Assembly (NCBI GenBank): GCA_003645215.1
Contig: QNEM01000061.1
Span: forward strand, 1 to 9,592
Source: Gammaproteobacteria bacterium
GTDB taxonomy: Bacteria; Pseudomonadota; Gammaproteobacteria; Eutrophobiales; Eutrophobiaceae
DNA: 9,592 nucleotides
Direction: 5' to 3'
This document shows positions 1 through 4,751 of this stretch, piece by piece. Numbering within the stretch: the first letter of the stretch is position 1; each line of letters opens with the position of its first letter. Under the pieces are notes generated by a model. The model did no database searches. It was not told where the DNA came from and was given only the letters and a program-made list of their open reading frames with translations. Both the position numbers and the translations under genes were made by a program.

Positions 1-598
1 CAGATATCTTTGCCTTTAGCCCGGCATCCTGAATAAAATCTATTTCTTCTTCCGGGAAATCCAGTGCGCCCTCTACAAACATACGCAAATCAACCAGTCT
101 TTGTAACAGGTCGTTTATATTGTGTGAAAATTCTCCTTCCAGGGAGCGTATTGCGCTTCTGGCCGCTTGCGATGAAACACTGTCAATTAGCCCGGCCACG
201 GCCTCTGCCTGCACGAGATCAATTTTGTTATTAATAAATGCGCGCTCGGTAAATTCTCCTGGCCGCGCCTGCCTGGCGCCTAACTCAATTACACGATCAA
301 GCAACATGGTCATCACCACCCTGCCGCCATGTCCCTGAAGCTCAACCACATGTTCTCCTGTATAGGATGCGGGTTGAGGGTAGTAAATGAGGATTCCACT
401 ATCGATGATCGAACCATCTTCAGCTATAAAAGAAGAAAACCTTGCTTCTCTGGTTCCCAGATCTTGAGATTGCGATCCTTGCTCTAAAAGTTGTTTTGCA
501 ATCGTCGGTGCGTCGGCACCGGAAAGTCGAATGATCCCAACACCGCCCCGGCCGGGCGGAGTTGCAATTGCGGCGATGGTATCGTTAGTTACAACCAT
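1..598 (-). CDS. mnmE: MnmE (TrmE), tRNA uridine-34 modification GTPase, N-terminal part
   Basis: MnmE works with MnmG to install the (carboxymethyl)aminomethyl group on wobble uridine 34 of certain tRNAs, in the cytoplasm. The window holds the first 199 codons; families are about 450 residues, so the GTPase (G) domain is beyond the left edge. Visible are the N-terminal folate-binding domain with TIAAIATPPGRGGVGIIRLSG (residues 7-27), the YTGEHVVELQGHGG stretch and RPGEFTERAF..K.DL.QAEA, all family hallmarks, then the start of the helical domain (LDFPEEEIDF). The ATG at 598 places the conserved DTIAAIATPP block at the position expected from E. coli (MSDNDTIVAQATPP). The gene starts 15 bp after the yidC stop and has only a weak ribosome-binding site, so translation probably depends on the upstream reading. 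It is the last visible gene of the rpmH-rnpA-yidD-yidC unit, which is the usual order in gammaproteobacteria. Confidence 0.97.
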   Translation of the reverse strand, partial: MVVTNDTIAAIATPPGRGGVGIIRLSGADAPTIAKQLLEQGSQSQDLGTREARFSSFIAEDGSIIDSGILIYYPQPASYTGEHVVELQGHGGRVVMTMLLDRVIELGARQARPGEFTERAFINNKIDLVQAEAVAGLIDSVSSQAARSAIRSLEGEFSHNINDLLQRLVDLRMFVEGALDFPEEEIDFIQDAGLKAKIS

Positions 599-613
599 CT
601 TCAGCTACGGATG

Positions 614-2266
614 TCAGCCCTGCGACGCTGCTGCTCGATCGATGCTTCTGGTAATTACCCATTGTTGTGCGATAGACAGTGTATTGTTTACAACCCAATA
701 TAACACCAGACCTGACGGAAAAAAGGCAAAGAATACAGTAAAGACGATGGGCAATACTGACATGACCTTTTGTTGCACAGGATCCATAGGCGCAGGATTT
801 AACTTTTGCTGTATCAACATTGTGGCACCCATCAACAAAGGCAGTACATAAAACCGATCAGGGGCAGATAAATCTGTCAGCCAAAATATAAATCCCGTTT
901 GTCTCAGTTCAACACTTTCAAGCAGTGTCCAGTACAGCGCGATGAAAACTGGTATCTGTATGAGTATCGGGAAACAGCCACCCAGGGGATTTATTTTTTC
1001 CTTTTTATAAATATCCATCATCGCCTGGTTGAGACGGGTACGATCATCCTTGTAACGATCCTTGATCGCCATCAGCCTTGGCTGAACACGGCGCATATTG
1101 GCCATTGATTTATAGCCTGCGGCGGACAACTTGAAAAATATTAATTTCAACATCAATGTAACCAGGACTATCGCCCAGCCCCAGTTGCCAGTCATACCGT
1201 GAAACTTGTCCAGACACCAGAACAAAGGCTTGGCTAAAAACCATAACACACCATAATCAACTGTCAGTTCCAGCCCCGGAGCAATTTCCTCCAGCTTACT
1301 CTGTATCTTTGGGCCCATATAAAGTTTTTGTTCTATGGCGCCTGCTGTGTTTGCTGCAACAGTAGTTGTAGGGGTGATCGCGCCGATCACATAACGATTG
1401 TTATCTGGTGCCAACGTATAGTAATGGTTTTGCTCTTCACGGCTCGCAGGAACAAGCGCGCTGACGAAATAATGTTGCAGCATTGCCGCCCAGCCGTTAG
1501 TAATATCCAGACTGAGCTTTTCATCTTCCATGTCGCCAAAACTAAGCTTTTCATAGCGCTGCTCCGGGCTGGAAATTACCGCACCTGTGTAGGTATAAAG
1601 AATGCGAGACTCTCTTCCCGGATCGCTTCTTTGCAATTGGTTATATGCGTGGCCTACCCAGGGCTCGGTGCTTTGATTTTCTATTTCATATTTGATGTTT
1701 ACCAGATAACTGTCACGGGTGAATTCATAGGTCTTGGTAACCTTAAGGCCGTTTTCGGACTCCCAGACAAGCGGCACAACAAGACTGTTGTCAGCATCGC
1801 CCATAACATAACTCTTGCCTGGGGCAGTAAACATTGCTTCATGCGTCGGCCCGCCATTTTCACTTAATAGCCCTCCTTGCACGACATAAAATAAAGGAGA
1901 TGTGTTATTAAGCAGAAGTATTGGAACGTCTGGCGTATCCAGGGCAACAGGAAACTTGAGCAATTCCACCTTATCAATGCCCCCGCCTTTTGTGCCTATG
2001 TTTATCTGGTATAAATCTGTTTTAACCTCAACGTGCTCTTCGTCTGATACAGGGGCAGCGGTGTCAATATTTATATTAGAAACAGACTGTTGTGTTTCTG
2101 GTGACACAGGGGCAGCCGGGACATCAACATGCCGAGCCTCACCATTTTGTGTCTCCACTGCTTCTTCCTGCGAGACAGGTGCACCGTAATCTTTTTCCCA
2201 CTCCTGCCATAGCATCAACATAACAAGGCTTAAAGAAACAACCAGAATAAAACGTAAATTACCCAT
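614..2266 (-). CDS. yidC: YidC membrane protein insertase
   Basis: YidC inserts inner-membrane proteins, alone or with SecYEG. The 550-residue length matches the family (E. coli 548). I chose the ATG at 2266 rather than the longer frame from 2335 because MGNLRFILVV..LVMLMLWQEW gives the N-terminal membrane anchor (about residues 5-20) at once, and the extension would overlap yidD. A large periplasmic domain spans about 30-335. The conserved core begins near 340, with TM2 about 361-380, the cytoplasmic helical hairpin about 381-425, NPLGGCFPILIQIPVFIALYW (426-446), and further membrane segments around 470-490 and 503-538. Lys374 occupies the place of the essential TM2 Arg (Arg366 in E. coli); Lys is also found there in Pseudomonas. 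Four bases separate it from the yidD stop, which suggests coupled translation. The C-terminal tail is short. Confidence 0.97.
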   Translation of the reverse strand: MGNLRFILVVSLSLVMLMLWQEWEKDYGAPVSQEEAVETQNGEARHVDVPAAPVSPETQQSVSNINIDTAAPVSDEEHVEVKTDLYQINIGTKGGGIDKVELLKFPVALDTPDVPILLLNNTSPLFYVVQGGLLSENGGPTHEAMFTAPGKSYVMGDADNSLVVPLVWESENGLKVTKTYEFTRDSYLVNIKYEIENQSTEPWVGHAYNQLQRSDPGRESRILYTYTGAVISSPEQRYEKLSFGDMEDEKLSLDITNGWAAMLQHYFVSALVPASREEQNHYYTLAPDNNRYVIGAITPTTTVAANTAGAIEQKLYMGPKIQSKLEEIAPGLELTVDYGVLWFLAKPLFWCLDKFHGMTGNWGWAIVLVTLMLKLIFFKLSAAGYKSMANMRRVQPRLMAIKDRYKDDRTRLNQAMMDIYKKEKINPLGGCFPILIQIPVFIALYWTLLESVELRQTGFIFWLTDLSAPDRFYVLPLLMGATMLIQQKLNPAPMDPVQQKVMSVLPIVFTVFFAFFPSGLVLYWVVNNTLSIAQQWVITRSIDRAAASQG

Positions 2267-2270
2267 GTTA

Positions 2271-2483
2271 TTAATCCGGAACCGGATCGTAACCTCCTTT
2301 ATGCAACGGATGACAACGACATATACGCGAAACACCCAGGACTGTTCCTTTTAAGGCACCATGTTTGATAATTGCTTCCAGTGTGTATTCAGAGCAGCTG
2401 GGTATATAGCGACATGCTGGATTGAAACAGGGGCTCAATACATATTGATAAGCCTTGATACTGGAAATTAAAATTTTCTGCAT
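2271..2483 (-). CDS. yidD: YidD, membrane protein insertion efficiency factor
   Basis: YidD is a small membrane-associated protein that assists YidC-dependent insertion; its mechanism is poorly known. This 70-residue product has the family pattern: an amphipathic N-terminal segment (about residues 4-17, ISSIKAYQYVLSP), the Cys-rich CRYIPSCSEY motif (24-33), an Ala/Gly helix (about 36-51) and the C-terminal CHPLHKGGYDPVP signature (57-69). E. coli YidD is 85 residues, mostly because of a longer N terminus and tail. The ATG at 2483 lies inside the last codons of rnpA (16-bp overlap in another frame), so rnpA translation probably feeds it. Its last codons also contain a perfect Shine-Dalgarno-like AAAGGAGG that could serve yidC. 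Confidence 0.96.
   Translation of the reverse strand: MQKILISSIKAYQYVLSPCFNPACRYIPSCSEYTLEAIIKHGALKGTVLGVSRICRCHPLHKGGYDPVPD
2274..2297 (-). promoter_or_regulatory. Possible hairpin-bridged ribosome-binding site of yidC
   Basis: On the minus strand a strong Shine-Dalgarno core, GGAGG (2297-2293, within AAAGGAGG), lies 26 nt before the yidC ATG, too far to act directly. Between them is an inverted repeat ATCCGG-TT-CCGGAT (2287-2274). If it folds, spacing drops to about 12 nt. The nearer bases (TAATAAC) have no Shine-Dalgarno match. The bases also encode the conserved YidD tail, so the match could be coincidental. Confidence 0.35.
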
Positions 2484-2830
2484 TGTGAAATAGTTTTCCA
2501 GTGGGCGCCTATCGATTCGATTATAATTTTTCTGTTAATAATGGTTTGTTTCTTATGGGCAACTACCACTACGTCCAAACCCTTTAAAAGGTTTTTGTGG
2601 TGACGAAAGCTCTCACGTATTGCTCTTTTTATCTGGTTTCTGCTGGCAGCCCTGTTGACATTTTTCTTTGAAATCGCAAGTCCCAGCCTGGCTTGCTTTA
2701 AGCTGTTCTTCCTTGCGAGCACAAGAAACCTTTCGTCTACTGAGCGACAGGAAGATTTAAAAACTTGCTGATATTCCCTTGGGTGGTTAATCCTGTTTGT
2801 TCTTGCAAATTTGCCCGTTTTTATGGACAC
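2468..2830 (-). CDS. rnpA: RNase P protein component (C5 protein)
   Basis: RnpA binds the catalytic RNase P RNA and helps it recognise and cleave the 5' leader of precursor tRNAs. The product is 120 residues, as expected. The RNR signature is clear: ARLGLAISKKNVNRAASRNQIKRAIRESFR (residues 47-76), whose SRNQIKR core makes up the RNA-binding motif. The protein is strongly basic. The only reasonable start is GTG at 2830: no ATG or TTG occurs in frame before the conserved region, and the frame upstream reads into rpmH without another start. The gene begins 25 bp after the rpmH stop, the standard arrangement, and overlaps yidD by 16 bp. Its only Shine-Dalgarno-like bases (AAGG, 2847-2844) lie in a small hairpin, which may keep RnpA output below that of L34. 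Confidence 0.97.
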   Translation of the reverse strand: MSIKTGKFARTNRINHPREYQQVFKSSCRSVDERFLVLARKNSLKQARLGLAISKKNVNRAASRNQIKRAIRESFRHHKNLLKGLDVVVVAHKKQTIINRKIIIESIGAHWKTISQCRKF

Positions 2831-2842
2831 AACACTAGCTTG

Positions 2843-2855
2843 ACCTTGGTAAGGT
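2843..2855 (-). promoter_or_regulatory. Small hairpin covering the rnpA ribosome-binding bases
   Basis: Directly after the rpmH TGA, the minus strand reads ACCTT-ACC-AAGGT, a perfect 5-bp inverted repeat with a 3-nt loop. The 3' arm holds AAGG, the only Shine-Dalgarno-like sequence before the rnpA GTG (13 nt further on). It could limit rnpA translation or mark a processing point between the two cistrons. The repeat is seen directly; the role is inferred. Confidence 0.4.
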
Positions 2856-2990
2856 TCAGGCAGAAAGCTTCTTTCGACCTTTTGCGCGGCGTGCTTTAAT
2901 GACGCTACGTCCTGCCTTGGTACGCATTCTTACACGGAAACCGTGTTGCCGTTTTCTTTTTAATTTGCTGGGTTGGAATGTTCTCTTCAT
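2856..2990 (-). CDS. rpmH: 50S ribosomal protein L34
   Basis: L34 is a tiny basic protein of the large ribosomal subunit. The 44-codon gene starts at ATG 2990 with MKRTFQPSKLKRKRQHGFR and continues with VRMRTKAGRSVIKARRAKGRKKLSA before TGA. This matches the whole family (44 residues in Pseudomonas, 46 in E. coli), including the invariant MKRTFQPS start, HGFR and RRAKGR. More than a third of the residues are Arg or Lys, as needed for rRNA binding. It is the first gene of the minus-strand unit, transcribed divergently from dnaA, and is served by the promoter at 3037-3066. The ribosome-binding site is weak (GGAAACAGACCG before ATG). Confidence 0.98.
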   Translation of the reverse strand: MKRTFQPSKLKRKRQHGFRVRMRTKAGRSVIKARRAKGRKKLSA

Positions 2991-3033
2991 CGGTCTGTTT
3001 CCGTCGTGTCTGTAATGTAATAGTAAAAAGCGC

Positions 3034-3055
3034 GGTATGGTACGTTTTTCATACC
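3034..3055. repeat. Inverted repeat overlapping the rpmH -10 region
   Basis: GGTATG (3034-3039) and CATACC (3050-3055) form a perfect 6-bp inverted repeat with a 10-bp centre. One arm overlaps the predicted -10 hexamer of rpmH and the other falls in the promoter spacer. It could be an operator for a dimeric regulator, or chance. I know of no named regulator that fits. Confidence 0.35.
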
Positions 3056-3066
3056 TTCCCTGTCAA
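3037..3066 (-). promoter_or_regulatory. Predicted sigma-70 promoter of rpmH-rnpA-yidD-yidC
   Basis: Read on the minus strand, a perfect -35 TTGACA (3066-3061) is followed by an 18-bp spacer and TACCAT (3042-3037, 4 of 6 matches to TATAAT). Transcription would begin near 3030, giving a leader of about 40 nt before the rpmH ATG. The strong -35 suits a highly expressed ribosomal protein gene. Confidence 0.65.
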
Positions 3067-3108
3067 TTCGACTTTAAAATTATCCGCCTTTATTTGATTA
3101 GCAACCGC

Positions 3109-3138
3109 TTGGCAACTGCCTGTGGATAAGTTTTTAAA
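3109..3138 (+). promoter_or_regulatory. Predicted dnaA promoter with a DnaA box in its spacer
   Basis: TTGGCA (3109-3114, 5 of 6 matches to the -35 consensus) is followed after 18 bp by TTTAAA (3133-3138, 4 of 6 matches to TATAAT). A perfect DnaA box lies between the two hexamers, so bound DnaA would block RNA polymerase. This is the best candidate in the 220-bp spacer, but it is a moderate match and unproven. Confidence 0.4.
3121..3129 (-). promoter_or_regulatory. DnaA box (TTATCCACA) upstream of dnaA
   Basis: TGTGGATAA on the plus strand is the exact reverse complement of the high-affinity box TTATCCACA. It is the only good box in the rpmH-dnaA spacer (TTATCCGCC at 3080-3088 has two mismatches). 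Its place within the predicted dnaA promoter suggests autoregulation. Pseudomonads also carry boxes in this spacer as part of an origin, so a role in initiation cannot be excluded. Confidence 0.8.
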
Positions 3139-3194
3139 TCGGGGTTAGACTCTCGTTAGCAGCCGTTACTTAAACTTCGTCAAAACACCACCAC

Positions 3195-3201
3195 AAGGGG
3201 A
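3195..3201 (+). promoter_or_regulatory. Ribosome-binding site that fixes the dnaA TTG start
   Basis: AAGGGGA lies about 10 nt before the TTG at 3211. No ATG or GTG occurs in frame nearby, and the first in-frame Met codon is residue 159, inside the AAA+ domain. Together these decide the start. Confidence 0.75.
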
Positions 3202-3210
3202 CCACAAACG

Positions 3211-4545
3211 TTGCACAGCTCGCCATGGAATTATTGTCTTGAACGTCTGGAGGGGGAGCTGTCACCGCAACAATTTAATACCTGGGTACGGCCACTACAG
3301 GTAGAAGAACAAGATTCTACCATAGTGTTGCTTGCCCCTAACCGATTCGTAAAAGACTGGGTTCAGGATCAATATTTCGAAAAAATTACTGCTATTTTAT
3401 CTGAACAAGAAAAATATAGTAACTATTCACTGTCGCTAGAGATTGGGTGTCAAAACAGACCTGTTGAAGCCAAACAACAACAGACAACAAAAACACCGTC
3501 CTCCGCCACCAAAAAAAGCCAACACTCAAGCAATCTTAATTCAGGCTTCACGTTTGATTCCTTTGTTGAGGGCAAATCAAATCAGCTTGCCAAAGCTGCG
3601 TCTGTGCAGGTTGCTGAAAACCCCGGGGAATCCTATAACCCGCTTTTTATTTATGGTGGTGTTGGTTTGGGCAAGACCCACCTGATGCATGCCGTTGGCC
3701 ACGCCATCATGCAGAAAAAAAACAAAAGCAATGTTGTTTATTTACATTCCGAGCGTTTTGTCGCCGACATGGTAAGGGCCTTGCAACACAACGCCATTAA
3801 CGAATTTAAACGTTACTATCGCTCGGTTGATGCCTTGTTAATCGATGACATTCAGTTCTTCGCAAAAAAAGAACGTTCCCAGGAAGAATTTTTTCATACT
3901 TTTAACGCCTTGTTGGAAGGACAACATCAAATCATACTTACCTGTGACCGTTACCCAAAAGAAGTTTCTGGCCTGGAAGAGCGTCTAAAATCCCGTTTTG
4001 GTTGGGGGCTTACCGTTGCCATAGAACCGCCTGAACTGGAAACAAGGGTCGCTATTATAAAAAGCAAGGCTGCCTCCGTGAACAAAGATATACCCGATGA
4101 GGTTTCTTTTTTTATCGCCAAGCGTTTCCACTCTAATGTTAGAGAACTTGAGGGCGCGCTTAACCGGGTTATTGCCAGTTCTAACCTGACCAGAAAACCT
4201 GTCAACCTGGAGCTTACAAAGGAGGTGTTACGAGACCTGCTTCTGCTTCAGGACAAACTGGTCACCATTGAAAACATTCAGAAAACCACGGCCGAATACT
4301 ACAAGATCAGGATCACAGATCTGCTGTCGAAAAGAAGAAACAGGTCGATAGCAAGGCCAAGACAGGTAGCTATGAAGTTATCTAAAGATTTAACCAACCA
4401 CAGCCTGCCTGAAATAGGCAATGCCTTTGGGGGTAGAGATCACACAACTGTTTTGCATGCCTGTCGAAAAATCACCGAATTAAGAACAACGGAAGCAAAA
4501 ATAGATGAAGATTATAATAATTTGAGTAAAATCCTCACAACATAA
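3211..4545 (+). CDS. dnaA: Chromosomal replication initiator DnaA
   Basis: DnaA binds DnaA boxes at oriC, assembles as an ATP-bound filament, melts the origin and helps load the DnaB helicase. The 444-residue protein has all four domains: domain I (about 1-80; WNYCLERLEGELSPQQFNTWVRPLQ), a Gln/Thr/Ser/Lys-rich linker domain II (about 85-110), AAA+ domain III (about 112-330) and DNA-binding domain IV (about 350-444). Walker A is GGVGLGKT (149-156), Walker B is LLIDD (209-213), sensor 1 lies around ILTCD (242-246), and the arginine finger is probably Arg262 in SRFGWGL. The box-reading signature GGRDHTTVLHACRK (407-420) is intact. It is slightly shorter than E. coli DnaA (467), mainly in the linker. 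Translation starts at a TTG with a good AAGGGG site, and MHSSPWNYCL aligns with E. coli MSLSLWQQCL. The DnaA box in its upstream region suggests autorepression. Confidence 0.98.
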   Translation: MHSSPWNYCLERLEGELSPQQFNTWVRPLQVEEQDSTIVLLAPNRFVKDWVQDQYFEKITAILSEQEKYSNYSLSLEIGCQNRPVEAKQQQTTKTPSSATKKSQHSSNLNSGFTFDSFVEGKSNQLAKAASVQVAENPGESYNPLFIYGGVGLGKTHLMHAVGHAIMQKKNKSNVVYLHSERFVADMVRALQHNAINEFKRYYRSVDALLIDDIQFFAKKERSQEEFFHTFNALLEGQHQIILTCDRYPKEVSGLEERLKSRFGWGLTVAIEPPELETRVAIIKSKAASVNKDIPDEVSFFIAKRFHSNVRELEGALNRVIASSNLTRKPVNLELTKEVLRDLLLLQDKLVTIENIQKTTAEYYKIRITDLLSKRRNRSIARPRQVAMKLSKDLTNHSLPEIGNAFGGRDHTTVLHACRKITELRTTEAKIDEDYNNLSKILTT

Positions 4546-4554
4546 TGTGAATAA
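4546..4554 (-). promoter_or_regulatory. DnaA box (TTATTCACA)
   Basis: TGTGAATAA on the plus strand is TTATTCACA on the minus strand, which fits the TTATNCACA consensus. It begins at the base right after the dnaA stop codon. Confidence 0.75.
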
Positions 4555-4556
4555 GC

Positions 4557-4565
4557 TGTGATTAA
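4557..4565 (-). promoter_or_regulatory. Near-consensus DnaA box (TTAATCACA)
   Basis: The minus strand reads TTAATCACA, one mismatch (position 4) from TTATNCACA. It lies 11 bp from the previous box, start to start, and in the same orientation, so cooperative binding is plausible. Affinity is likely lower. Confidence 0.5.
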
Positions 4566-4590
4566 GAAAAACCAATAAATAAAACAATAA

Positions 4591-4599
4591 TTATCCACA
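4591..4599 (+). promoter_or_regulatory. DnaA box (TTATCCACA)
   Basis: Exact high-affinity consensus on the plus strand, preceded by an AT-rich stretch (4566-4590). Confidence 0.85.
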
Positions 4600-4656
4600 A
4601 AGATCACACAGGGCGTGAACAAGGTAGAGAGAACTTATCACAAAGGATTTACATGG

Positions 4657-4686
4657 TTAAATATTAACTAACACTTTGATTATAAT
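4657..4686 (+). promoter_or_regulatory. Candidate dnaN promoter inside oriC
   Basis: A perfect -10 hexamer TATAAT occurs at 4681-4686. The best -35 at proper distance is TTAAAT (4657-4662, 18-bp spacer), only 3 of 6 matches. The -10 shares its first base with the predicted IHF site. In such an AT-rich region a TATAAT can occur by chance, so this is a tentative call. Confidence 0.35.
4669..4681 (-). promoter_or_regulatory. Predicted IHF binding site in oriC
   Basis: The minus strand reads AATCAAAGTGTTA, a full match to WATCAANNNNTTR. It lies 18 bp before the DnaA box at 4700-4708. IHF bends DNA at the E. coli origin to help DnaA unwind it. The consensus match is seen directly; binding is inferred. 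Confidence 0.6.
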
Positions 4687-4699
4687 AGATAAAATAAAG

Positions 4700-4708
4700 T
4701 TATCCACA
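4700..4708 (+). promoter_or_regulatory. DnaA box next to the unwinding region (R1-like)
   Basis: Exact TTATCCACA. It is followed by a 13-bp spacer (4709-4721) and then a CTAATA-type trinucleotide run. As in E. coli R1, it would anchor the DnaA filament that enters the melting region. Confidence 0.85.
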
Positions 4709-4721
4709 AATAACAGTCGAG

Positions 4722-4739
4722 CTAATAATAGTAATAATA
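4722..4739. other. Candidate DnaA-trio run / edge of the unwinding element
   Basis: The plus strand reads CTA ATA ATA GTA ATA ATA, six triplets with A at the centre of every bottom-strand triplet (3'-GAT TAT TAT CAT TAT TAT-5'). DnaA-trios are described as 3'-[G/A]AT-5' repeats beside a DnaA box, with the central A most important. Beyond it, AT-rich DNA (4742-4797) runs into the dnaN start. Only the first triplet fits the strict consensus in this direction. Confidence 0.55.
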
Positions 4740-4751
4740 GGTTTAAATATA

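Larger units (their letters stand above)
4546..4751. other. oriC: Predicted chromosomal replication origin oriC (dnaA-dnaN spacer)
   Basis: This 206-bp AT-rich spacer carries three consensus DnaA boxes (4546-4554, 4591-4599, 4700-4708), one single-mismatch box (4557-4565), a consensus IHF site (4669-4681) and a trinucleotide run (4722-4739) beside an AT-rich stretch that continues into the dnaN start. The two left boxes face left and the two right boxes face right. This clustering beside dnaA is the usual signature of a bacterial origin; E. coli, by contrast, has its oriC near mnmG, away from dnaA. Only one GATC (4602-4605) is present, so there is no sign of SeqA/Dam-type control. Nothing else that looks coding is seen here. 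Confidence 0.8.

Noticed and set aside
1328..1867. 179-codon open frame on the plus strand
   Set aside because: It lies wholly opposite yidC, whose protein is a clear full-length family member. The translated product is Cys-rich, resembles nothing I recognise and has no ribosome-binding site of note.
2267..2335. Longer yidC start giving 23 more residues
   Set aside because: It overlaps yidD, and the added residues (MFRVYVVVIRC...) do not match the YidC family. The ATG at 2266 puts the membrane anchor at the N terminus as in E. coli.
4635..4643. TTATCACAA as a fifth DnaA box in oriC
   Set aside because: It lacks one base of TTATNCACA, and in either alignment it has three or more mismatches.
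4546..4751. GATC clustering of the SeqA/Dam type
   Set aside because: Only one GATC (4602-4605) is present in the spacer, so no such control is supported.
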